From the NCBI GenBank assembly GCA_016937725.1, contig JAFGVZ010000009.1, positions 1 through 6,066 of the forward strand: DNA of 6,066 nucleotides, written 5' to 3'. Positions within the stretch are counted from its first letter, which is position 1. The number at the start of each line of letters is the position of its first letter. The translations under genes were made by a program, and so were the position numbers. This document shows, piece after piece, positions 1 through 5,962 of this stretch. Source of the DNA: Paracoccaceae bacterium. GTDB taxonomy: Bacteria; Pseudomonadota; Alphaproteobacteria; Rhodobacterales; Rhodobacteraceae. A model generated the notes under the pieces. It did not search any database. It had not been told where the DNA came from and was given only the letters and a program-made list of their open reading frames with translations.

Positions 1-74
1 AAAGTCATCACGCAATAATGTGTCGATTTGCCGCACATATGCGCTAGATCCTGTCCCACGGCACAGTGCCGTTC

Positions 75-82
75 AGGGAGGA
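75..82 (+). promoter_or_regulatory. Ribosome binding site of the DUF4399 gene
   Basis: AGGGAGGA lies 6 bases before the ATG at 89 and is a near-ideal Shine-Dalgarno match. It fixes the start of the DUF4399 gene. The ATG inside the leader at 82 is in another frame and overlaps the Shine-Dalgarno sequence itself, so it is not the start. In the rest of positions 1-74 I see no promoter I would defend. Any gene ending at the left edge cannot be identified from so few bases. Confidence 0.75.
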
Positions 83-88
83 TGATTT

Positions 89-541
89 ATGTTCAAAAGA
101 ATGACACTCGCAGCCGCCGTCACTTTGGCAGCTATGCCCGTTTTCGCAGACCAACACAGCCATGGCGCAGCCTCTGACGGGCGCACACCCGCGCCAGAGG
201 GCGCGGCGGTCTACATCATAGCACCCGAAAGCGGCGCAACGGTCAGCAACCCCGTGACCATCCGTTTTGGCGCAAGCGGCATTGGCGTGGCCCCGGCGGG
301 GGTGGATGTGCCGGGTACCGGCCACCATCACCTGCTGATCAATGTCGACCCGGCACAGGTTGATCTGAACATGGCGCTGCCCGCAGATGACCAGCACCGC
401 CATTTCGGCGGCGGGCAAACAGAGGTCACGCTGGACCTACCCGCGGGCACGCACAACCTGATGCTGCTCATGGGCGACCAGTTCCATGTGCCGCACGAAC
501 CTGCGATCATGTCCGAGATCGTGACCATCACGGTCGAATGA
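89..541 (+). CDS. Exported histidine-rich DUF4399 domain protein
   Basis: This is a 150-residue protein of unknown function matching the DUF4399 family by recalled motif pattern. Residues 1-20 form a signal peptide: K3 and R4, a hydrophobic Ala/Leu/Val core, then VFA before the probable cut at D21, so the mature protein should be periplasmic. A short His/Ser/Pro-rich linker (about 21-38) leads into one compact domain from about 41 to 150. That domain begins with VYIIAPESGATV and has the family signatures GVAPAGV (66-72), GHHHLLIN (78-85), HFGGGQTE (105-112) and FHVPH (132-136). Ten histidines (23, 25, 79-81, 103, 105, 122, 133, 136) fall mostly in these motifs, which suggests metal binding, but that is inference. 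Family members are commonly small exported proteins of about this length, so it appears complete. It has its own ribosome binding site, and a hairpin follows the stop, so it is probably a separate transcript from the peptidase genes 107 bases downstream. The family call is firm; the function is unknown. Confidence 0.88.
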   Translation: MFKRMTLAAAVTLAAMPVFADQHSHGAASDGRTPAPEGAAVYIIAPESGATVSNPVTIRFGASGIGVAPAGVDVPGTGHHHLLINVDPAQVDLNMALPADDQHRHFGGGQTEVTLDLPAGTHNLMLLMGDQFHVPHEPAIMSEIVTITVE

Positions 542-549
542 TCCAAAGC

Positions 550-573
550 TGGCGGGCCGCTCGCGGCTCGTCA
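550..573 (+). terminator. GC-rich hairpin after the DUF4399 gene, possible terminator
   Basis: TGGCGGGCCG (550-559) pairs with CGGCTCGTCA (564-573) around the loop CTCG, giving a 10-pair stem with two G-U pairs when read as + strand RNA. It begins 9 bases after the stop codon at 541. No T-run follows, so it is not a classical intrinsic terminator. It may instead stabilise the 3' end of the upstream mRNA or give weak termination. The stem was checked base by base; the function is inference. Confidence 0.4.
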
Positions 574-601
574 CGCTTGCGTGGCAGGGGTTGAAACAAC
601 G

Positions 602-629
602 TTCAAACGCGGTAGCTATTTTTTATAGT
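602..629 (+). promoter_or_regulatory. Candidate promoter of the M16 peptidase operon
   Basis: A -35-like TTCAAA (602-607) and a -10-like TATAGT (624-629, five of six matches to TATAAT) are separated by 16 bases. The region between is unusually AT-rich for this sequence (ATTTTTTATAG at 618-628). The predicted transcript would start near 635-637, just before the ribosome binding site, leaving a leader of about a dozen bases. An alternative -35, TTGAAA at 591-596, has no good -10 at normal spacing. The -35 is weak, so this is tentative. Confidence 0.35.
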
Positions 630-637
630 CTCGTTTC

Positions 638-643
638 GGAGGA
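638..643 (+). promoter_or_regulatory. Ribosome binding site of the first M16 gene
   Basis: GGAGGA lies 5 bases before the ATG at 649. This supports that ATG as the start, and the signal peptide begins directly from it. Confidence 0.75.
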
Positions 644-648
644 AATCG

Positions 649-1986
649 ATGTTGCAACGCACCCTTGCCTTGGTCGGTCTTGCCCTGATCGGCCTTCCCA
701 CCTTGGGCCATGCCAAAGCCGTCAGCCACGGCCTGCTGGACAACGGGATGGAAGTGGTCGTCATAGAAGACCGCCGCGCGCCTGTTGTGGTGCATATGGT
801 CTGGTATCGTGTGGGTGCCGCGGATGAACCTGCGCTGAAATCCGGTATCGCGCATTACCTTGAACACCTCATGTTCAAGGGCACAGATGACCTTGAACCG
901 GGCGAATTCTCTGCCGTGGTCGAAGCCAATGGCGGCCGCGACAACGCCTTCACCTCTTGGGATTATACCGGCTATTTTCAGCGCGTCGCCGCCGACCGGC
1001 TTGGTTTGTTGATGCAGATGGAAGCCGACCGCATGACCGACCTGACGCTGTCGGAAGAAGAATGGCGGCCAGAGCGCGACGTTATCCTGAACGAGCGTGG
1101 CCAAGTCGTCGAAAGCCAGCCGGGCCGCGTGTTCAACGAGGCGATGCTGGCCGCCCTTTACAAAGCGCACCCCTATGGCACGCCCATCATCGGTTGGCGA
1201 CACGAGATGGAAACGCTGAACGGCGATGACGCGAAAGCGTTTTACCGCCAGCATTATGCGCCGAATAACGCGATCCTGATCGTCGCGGGCGATGTTGATT
1301 TTGAACAGGCGATGGAGCTGGCGCGCACCCATTATGGCCCGATCCCCGCCAACCCAGACGTATCCCCCCGCCAGCGCCCGATGGAGCCGCCGCATGTTGC
1401 CGAGCGCCGCCTGACGATGGAAGATGCGCGCGTCGGCACGCCCTATGTCAGCCGTATGTATCTGGCCCCCACCCGGCATGACACCGACCAAGCCGCCGCC
1501 TTGCAAATGCTGGCGGCACTTCTGGGCGGAAGCCCCACGACATCGGTTCTGGAGCGCAAGTTGAATTTCGAACAGGGCGTGGCGCTGTCGGCATGGGCCA
1601 ATTACAGCGGCATGTCGCGCGATTACGGCATGTTCAGCCTTGGGATCGCCCCGGTCGATGGCGTCTCGCTGGAAGACGGCGAAGCTGCGCTGGATGCTGC
1701 GATTGCCGATTTTATCCGTGAAGGCGTGGACCCCGACCAGTTTGAGCGTGTGCGCCAGCAAATCCGCGCATCGGAAATCTATGCGCTGGACGACATGCAG
1801 GGCCGCGCGCGCCAATACGGTGTGGGGCTGTCCATCGGCCTCAGCATTGAAGAGATCGAGTCTTGGATCGACGCGCTCGACGCCGTAACGCCAGAGCAGG
1901 TCATCGCCGCCGCCGAACTGCTCACGGACCGCCGTAGCGCCGTCACCGGCTACCTGACCCGTCCCGCAACAGAGGTTGTGAATTAA
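649..1986 (+). CDS. Exported M16 zinc peptidase, catalytic subunit
   Basis: This is a 445-residue M16 (pitrilysin/mitochondrial processing peptidase-like) protein that cleaves peptides, probably in the periplasm. Residues 1-22 form a signal peptide (hydrophobic core, then GHA before K23). The N-terminal peptidase domain carries the inverted zinc motif HYLEH at 69-73: H69 and H73 bind zinc and E72 is the catalytic base. The third ligand is E149 in VILNE, with the usual family glutamate E142 seven residues earlier. The C-terminal M16 domain covers roughly residues 200-440. Its segment equivalent to the substrate-binding Arg/Tyr pair reads NFEQGVAL (306-313), so N306 replaces Arg and L313 replaces Tyr. 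That loss suggests the protein needs a partner, and the next gene encodes one that keeps the pair. The stop codon overlaps the next start (TAATG), indicating co-translation and roughly equal production. The length fits single-unit bacterial M16B subunits. The substrate is unknown. The peptidase assignment is firm; the heterodimer is inferred. Confidence 0.93.
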   Translation: MLQRTLALVGLALIGLPTLGHAKAVSHGLLDNGMEVVVIEDRRAPVVVHMVWYRVGAADEPALKSGIAHYLEHLMFKGTDDLEPGEFSAVVEANGGRDNAFTSWDYTGYFQRVAADRLGLLMQMEADRMTDLTLSEEEWRPERDVILNERGQVVESQPGRVFNEAMLAALYKAHPYGTPIIGWRHEMETLNGDDAKAFYRQHYAPNNAILIVAGDVDFEQAMELARTHYGPIPANPDVSPRQRPMEPPHVAERRLTMEDARVGTPYVSRMYLAPTRHDTDQAAALQMLAALLGGSPTTSVLERKLNFEQGVALSAWANYSGMSRDYGMFSLGIAPVDGVSLEDGEAALDAAIADFIREGVDPDQFERVRQQIRASEIYALDDMQGRARQYGVGLSIGLSIEEIESWIDALDAVTPEQVIAAAELLTDRRSAVTGYLTRPATEVVN

Positions 1987-3281
1987 TGCGCCTGATCCTC
2001 GCCCTGTTTCTACTTGTCGCAACACCGCTTCGGGCCGAAATCGACATCACCCCCGTCACCTCGCCCTCTGGCCTAGAGGCGTGGCTGGTCGAGGAACGCT
2101 CGATTCCCTTCATTGCCGTGGACCTGATCTTCGAGGGCGGCGCGACGCTTGACCCGGAAAACGCCCTTGGCGCGACCGCGCTGATGGCGGCCCTTCTGAA
2201 CGAAGGCGCGGGAGAGATGGATGCCCAAGGTTTCGCCATTGCGACCGAAGACCTCGCTGCGCGTTTCAGTTTTGACGCCGGGCGCGACACGGTGACCGTT
2301 TCGGCGCAGTTTTTGACCGAAACCGCGCCAGAGGCGATTGCGCTTCTCAACTCCGCCCTAACCCAACCGCGCTTTGATGAGGACGCGCTGGAGCGCGTGC
2401 GCGCGCAGATGGTGGCCAGCCTGCGCCGCGATGCATTGGACCCCAACACAATCGCCAGCCGCGCCTTTGCCGAGGCCGCCTATCCCGGCCACCCCTATGC
2501 GCGCCCGTCCGAGGGAACGTCCGACAGCGTGGCGGCCCTGACCCGCGACGACCTGATCGCGGCACATGAAGGGGCCATTGCCCGCGACCGTGTGCATATT
2601 GGCGTAGCAGGTGACATTGATGCAGCGACACTCGCGCCGCTTTTGGATGCGCTTTTCGAAGGCGTGCCCGAGGCAGGCGCGCCCATTCCGGGCCGCGCCG
2701 AATTTGCCGCAGAGCCGGGTATTACCCGCGTGCCGTTCGACGGGCCGCAATCCGTGATCGCTTTCGGCCATCGCGGCATTCCGCGCGACGACCCCGATTT
2801 CCTGACCGCTTTCGTGGTTAACGAAATTGTCGGCGGTGGGCGTTTTGGCACGCGCCTGATGCGCGAATTACGCGAAGAACGCGGTCTAACCTACGGCGTT
2901 GGCGCGTTTCTTGCCTCTGGGTTCTTGGGCGAGAGCTATCAGGGGCGGTTGTCGGCCAGCAATGCCGATGTGGGCCAAGTGGTCGAGCTGATCCGCGCTG
3001 AGTGGCAAAAACTGGTGGCCGAGGGCGTGACAGCAGACGAATTGGACCGCATCAAAACCTACCTGACGGGTGCTTACCCGCTACGATTTGACGGGAATGG
3101 CGCGATTGCGGGGATCATGGCGTCGATGCAGTTTCAGGGCTTCGGGATAGACTATGTCAACGAGCGCAACGCCTTGATCGATGCCGTCACGCTGGAGCAG
3201 GCAAACGCGATAGCGCAGCGATTGTATCAGCCCGACGCGCTGCGCTTTGTGATCGTGGGCCAGCCAGAGGGCATAAACTAG
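1986..3281 (+). CDS. Exported M16 family protein without zinc site, partner subunit
   Basis: This is a 431-residue M16-family protein. Residues 1-17 form a signal peptide ending in LRA, so it should be exported like its neighbour. Where active members have HxxEH, it reads GATALMAALLNEGAG (62-76): the zinc histidines and catalytic glutamate are absent, so it is unlikely to be a peptidase alone. The C-terminal domain keeps the strong family signature GGGRFGTRL (283-291) followed by LREERGLTY, with R296 and Y303 forming the Arg/Tyr pair that contacts substrate in M16 enzymes. Known relatives of this kind pair an active-site subunit with a non-catalytic one, as in Sphingomonas Sph2681/Sph2682. 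The start ATG overlaps the previous stop by one base (TAATG), with only a weak AGAGG at 1971-1975, so translation is probably coupled. A low-level role as a chaperone or regulator without the partner cannot be excluded. Its length is normal and I see no frameshift. Confidence 0.92.
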   Translation: MRLILALFLLVATPLRAEIDITPVTSPSGLEAWLVEERSIPFIAVDLIFEGGATLDPENALGATALMAALLNEGAGEMDAQGFAIATEDLAARFSFDAGRDTVTVSAQFLTETAPEAIALLNSALTQPRFDEDALERVRAQMVASLRRDALDPNTIASRAFAEAAYPGHPYARPSEGTSDSVAALTRDDLIAAHEGAIARDRVHIGVAGDIDAATLAPLLDALFEGVPEAGAPIPGRAEFAAEPGITRVPFDGPQSVIAFGHRGIPRDDPDFLTAFVVNEIVGGGRFGTRLMRELREERGLTYGVGAFLASGFLGESYQGRLSASNADVGQVVELIRAEWQKLVAEGVTADELDRIKTYLTGAYPLRFDGNGAIAGIMASMQFQGFGIDYVNERNALIDAVTLEQANAIAQRLYQPDALRFVIVGQPEGIN

Positions 3282-3283
3282 GC

Positions 3284-3312
3284 TTGGCAGCCAAACGGGC
3301 GCCATGCTATAT
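3284..3312 (+). promoter_or_regulatory. mutL promoter, likely giving a leaderless transcript
   Basis: TTGGCA (3284-3289, five of six matches to TTGACA) and CTATAT (3307-3312) are separated by 17 bases, matching the alphaproteobacterial housekeeping promoter form. Transcription would begin about 7 bases after the -10, at about 3319-3321, and the mutL ATG is at 3321. No Shine-Dalgarno sequence lies between the -10 and the ATG (TCCTGTGGC). The -35 lies within an 11-base perfect palindrome, TTGGCAGCCAA (3284-3294). The promoter fits entirely in the 39-base gap after the second M16 gene. Confidence 0.6.
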
Positions 3313-3320
3313 CCTGTGGC

Positions 3321-5141
3321 ATGAACAAGCCCGACCGCAATATAAGGCGTGAAATTCGCCAGTTGGACGAAGCCGCCGTGAATCGCATAGCGGCGGGAGA
3401 GGTTGTTGAGCGTCCCGCCTCTGCGGTCAAAGAACTGGTCGAAAACGCGCTAGACGCCGGGGCCACACGGGTCGAGGTGGCCTATGCCGATGGCGGCAAG
3501 ACCCTGATCCGGGTGCGCGACGATGGGTGCGGGATGGCGGGCAATGACCTGCCACTTGCACTTTCACGACATGCGACCAGTAAAATTGATGGGTCGGACC
3601 TGCTGAACATACACTCTTTCGGCTTTCGTGGCGAAGCACTGCCCTCGCTGGGGGCCGTGGGGCGTTTGCGCATTGTCAGCCGTATGGCCGGGGGCGACGG
3701 TGCGGCGATCACAGTCGATGGCGGGCGGATGGCCGCGGTCCGACCAGAGGCGGCGCAATTCGGCACTGTCGTGGAACTGCGCGACCTGTTCCACGCCACG
3801 CCTGCGCGGTTGAAATTCATGCGCTCGGACCGGGCCGAATCGCAGGCGATTGCCGACACGGTCAAACGGTTGGCGATGGCAGAGCCTTATGTCAGCTTCA
3901 CCTTGTCGGACATTTCCGGCGGCGAGGCGCGCGAGATCCTGCGGCTCGATGCCGCTCAAGGTGCGCTGTTCGATGCCTTGGAAGACCGTCTGGCCGCGAT
4001 CTTGGGCCGGGATTTCACAGAAAACGCTCTGCGAATCAACGCTGAACGCGACGGACTGCGCCTGTCGGGCTTTGCGGCGCTGCCCACCTATTCGCGTGGC
4101 GCGGCGGTCGCGCAATTCCTGTTCGTCAATGGCCGCCCGGTGCGCGACAAGATGCTGCTGGGCGCCCTGCGCGCGGCCTATATGGATGTGCTGTCGCGCG
4201 ACCGCCACCCGGTCGCGGCGCTGTTCATCACCTGCAACCCGGAACTGGTAGATGTGAACGTTCACCCCGCGAAATCCGAAGTGCGCTTCCGCGAACCGGG
4301 GCTGGCGCGCGGGCTGGTGGTCAGCGCCTTGCGCCATGCGCTGGCCGGTGCGGGCCACCGCACCAGCAGCACCAACACCGGCGCAATGCTGGGTGCGTTT
4401 CAGGCTGCATCGCCACGCAGCTACCAGATGGACCGCCCGTCTGGTGCCGCGCGCGCGAGCGCCTACCAATTGCAAGCCCCACAAGGCATGAGCGAAAGCG
4501 CAGCCCTTTGGCACAGCACGCCCTCCGCCCGCGCTGAAGCCCCCGCCCCGGCCCCGGATGACGCGCCCTTGGGTGCTGCCCGCGCGCAACTGCACGAGAA
4601 TTACATCGTCGCCCAAACCACACGCGGTATTGTCATCGTCGACCAGCACGCAGCACATGAGCGCTTGGTCTATGAAAAGCTGAAACGGCTGCGCGCAGAG
4701 AACGGCGTGCCGTCTCAGGCGCTCTTGATCCCGGAAATCGTGGAGCTGTCAACGGGCGACGCAGGCGCGCTGTTGGACATCGCGCCGCAACTGGCCGCGC
4801 TTGGGCTGGTGGTGGAACCCTTCGGCGGCGGCGCTGTGGTCGTGCGCGAAACGCCCGCTATCTTGGGCACGGTGAATGCAAACGCGCTGATCCGCGATAT
4901 TCTAGATGAATTGGCCGATCAAGGCAGCTCGCAAGGGTTGGAGGCGCGGATTGATGCGGTTCTGTCGCGTATGGCGTGCCATGGCTCTGTCCGCTCTGGC
5001 CGCCAGATGCGCCCCGATGAAATGAATGCGCTGTTGCGCGACATGGAAGCGACGCCGCATTCGGGCCAATGCAACCACGGGCGGCCCACCTATGTGGAAC
5101 TGTCGCTGGCGGATATCGAGAAGCTGTTCGGGCGGCGTTGA
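3321..5141 (+). CDS. mutL: DNA mismatch repair protein MutL, endonuclease type
   Basis: MutL (606 residues) couples MutS mismatch recognition to strand cutting and excision. The N-terminal GHKL ATPase domain (about 13-345) shows all key motifs: RIAAGEVVERPASAVKELVENALDAG with catalytic E38 and Mg-binding N42 (numbered by alignment with E. coli E29 and N33), DDGCGM (66-71), HATSKI (83-88), GFRGEAL (100-106), FVNGRP (268-273) and VNVHPAKSEVRF with K318. A low-complexity Ala/Pro/Ser linker covers about 345-420. The C-terminal domain carries the metal-dependent nuclease set: DQHAAHERLVYE (441-452, fitting DQHA-x2-E-x4-E), ACH (552-554), CNHGRP (584-589) and the terminal FGR (603-605). QALLIP (466-471) fits the sliding-clamp binding motif. 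This is the form found in bacteria lacking MutH and Dam-directed nicking. The start at 3321 leaves a 12-residue tail before the conserved domain and lacks a ribosome binding site, but no other in-frame start fits better. It lies just downstream of the M16 pair and converges with pxpA. The identification is firm. Confidence 0.98.
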   Translation: MNKPDRNIRREIRQLDEAAVNRIAAGEVVERPASAVKELVENALDAGATRVEVAYADGGKTLIRVRDDGCGMAGNDLPLALSRHATSKIDGSDLLNIHSFGFRGEALPSLGAVGRLRIVSRMAGGDGAAITVDGGRMAAVRPEAAQFGTVVELRDLFHATPARLKFMRSDRAESQAIADTVKRLAMAEPYVSFTLSDISGGEAREILRLDAAQGALFDALEDRLAAILGRDFTENALRINAERDGLRLSGFAALPTYSRGAAVAQFLFVNGRPVRDKMLLGALRAAYMDVLSRDRHPVAALFITCNPELVDVNVHPAKSEVRFREPGLARGLVVSALRHALAGAGHRTSSTNTGAMLGAFQAASPRSYQMDRPSGAARASAYQLQAPQGMSESAALWHSTPSARAEAPAPAPDDAPLGAARAQLHENYIVAQTTRGIVIVDQHAAHERLVYEKLKRLRAENGVPSQALLIPEIVELSTGDAGALLDIAPQLAALGLVVEPFGGGAVVVRETPAILGTVNANALIRDILDELADQGSSQGLEARIDAVLSRMACHGSVRSGRQMRPDEMNALLRDMEATPHSGQCNHGRPTYVELSLADIEKLFGRR

Positions 5142-5142
5142 A

Positions 5143-5186
5143 GCAATCTCAGAAAAAGTTGAGAGACTTTTTCGGTTCGAGATTGC
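5143..5186. terminator. Nested hairpin between convergent mutL and pxpA, likely two-way terminator
   Basis: The outer arms GCAATCTC (5143-5150) and GAGATTGC (5179-5186) are perfect inverted repeats of 8 bases. Inside them GAAAAAGT (5152-5159) and ACTTTTTC (5166-5173) form a second perfect 8-base stem around the loop TGAGAG. The gap between stems is one base on the left and five on the right. The structure begins one base after the mutL stop and ends 8 bases beyond the pxpA stop, so it can serve both strands. A competing hairpin, TCTCA (5147-5151) with TGAGA (5160-5164), is followed on the + strand by GACTTTTTC, a more typical stem-plus-T-run for mutL. The pairing is visible in the sequence; termination is inferred. 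Confidence 0.7.
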
Positions 5187-5194
5187 GTCAGGAT

Positions 5195-5962
5195 TCACTC
5201 GCGGGTGCCGTCGAATTGCGCCAGTGTCACGCCTGCATTTTCCAGCGTATCCCGTAACTTGCGCGCTGTTGCGACCGCCGACGGCCCGTCGCCATGCAGG
5301 CAGATCGTATCAATCCGCGCGGGCAGATGCGTGCCCTTGGCGGTGATGATCGCGCCCGCCTGCACCATCGCCAACACACGCGCGGCCATCTCGTCCGGGT
5401 CATGCAACACCGACCCCGGCAGACGACGGTCCATCAAAAGCCCCTCTTCGGTATAGGCGCGGTCGGCGAAGATTTCGCAGGCGATGCGGGCGTTCAGGCT
5501 GCGCGCGGCGCGGTCTTGGGCGGTGCCGGAGATGACCATGATGATGATATCCGGGTCCACCGCCAAAGCGCCCTCATAGCAAGCGCGGGCCAAGCCCTCA
5601 TCCTCGGCGGCCATATTGGCAATCGCGCCATGCAGTTTCAGATGCCGCACATAGCCCCCCGCCGCGCGCGCCATCGCCTGCGCGGCCCCAAGTTGATAGG
5701 CGGTCAGGTTGCGCGCGGCTTGGTGCGAGATATCCATACGCCGCCGCCCAAATCCTTGCAGATCGGGCAGGCCCGGATGCGCGCCGATGCCCACGCCGTT
5801 GCGCGCAGCCAAAGCCATCGCGCCCGCCATCACATCGGGGTCGCCCGCATGGAACCCGCAAGCGATATTGGCCGAGGTGATGATGTCCAAAAGCGCGCTA
5901 TCCGCACCCATCGGCCACGCCCCGTAGCTTTCGCCCATATCGGCATTCAGATCGACACGCAT
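5195..5962 (-). CDS. pxpA: 5-oxoprolinase subunit A (LamB/YcsF family)
   Basis: PxpA acts with the PxpB and PxpC subunits to hydrolyse 5-oxoproline (pyroglutamate) to L-glutamate with ATP, in the cytoplasm. The 255-residue protein begins with the family signature MRVDLNADMGESYG, followed by ANIACGFHAGDP (31-42, with H38), GIGAHPGLPDLQGFGRR (58-74), a KLHGAIANM segment (109-117), EIFADRAYTEEG near the middle and ICLHGD near the C-terminus. The length matches the family. I chose the ATG at 5962 over the GTG at 5968 because GGAGGA (5974-5969) is 6 bases before the ATG, whereas it abuts the GTG, and because the family starts at this residue. The stop of the upstream gene overlaps this ATG (TGATG), so translation is probably coupled. 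One oddity: the motif I recall as KPHGALYN in most relatives reads KLHGAIAN here, so a divergent subgroup or a somewhat different substrate is possible. The family is firm; the exact reaction is inferred. Confidence 0.9.
   Translation of the reverse strand: MRVDLNADMGESYGAWPMGADSALLDIITSANIACGFHAGDPDVMAGAMALAARNGVGIGAHPGLPDLQGFGRRRMDISHQAARNLTAYQLGAAQAMARAAGGYVRHLKLHGAIANMAAEDEGLARACYEGALAVDPDIIIMVISGTAQDRAARSLNARIACEIFADRAYTEEGLLMDRRLPGSVLHDPDEMAARVLAMVQAGAIITAKGTHLPARIDTICLHGDGPSAVATARKLRDTLENAGVTLAQFDGTRE

Noticed and set aside
33..44. Imperfect palindrome around CATATG (GCACATATGCGC) as an operator
   Set aside because: Short arms with a mismatch, no associated promoter, and such sequences arise easily by chance.
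28..50. Possible promoter for the DUF4399 gene (TTGCCG at 28-33, CTAGAT at 44-49)
   Set aside because: The two elements are only about 10 bases apart, and no acceptable -35 is found 16-18 bases before CTAGAT. The promoter may lie left of the window.
2..85. Plus-strand frame open from the left edge to a TGA at 83-85, possibly the end of an upstream gene
   Set aside because: It has no recognisable sequence and would run through the ribosome binding site of the next gene; another frame stops at 16-18. Too short to support either.
616..2025. Long open frame of 469 codons on the minus strand across the first M16 gene
   Set aside because: It lies antisense to a gene with clear family motifs and its translation shows no recognisable domain. 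Long antisense open frames are common in DNA with strong G/C preference at third positions.
3564..4658. Open frame of 364 codons on the minus strand inside mutL
   Set aside because: It is antisense to MutL, whose motifs run unbroken through this stretch, and the translation is Arg/Gly/Ala-rich with no family signature.
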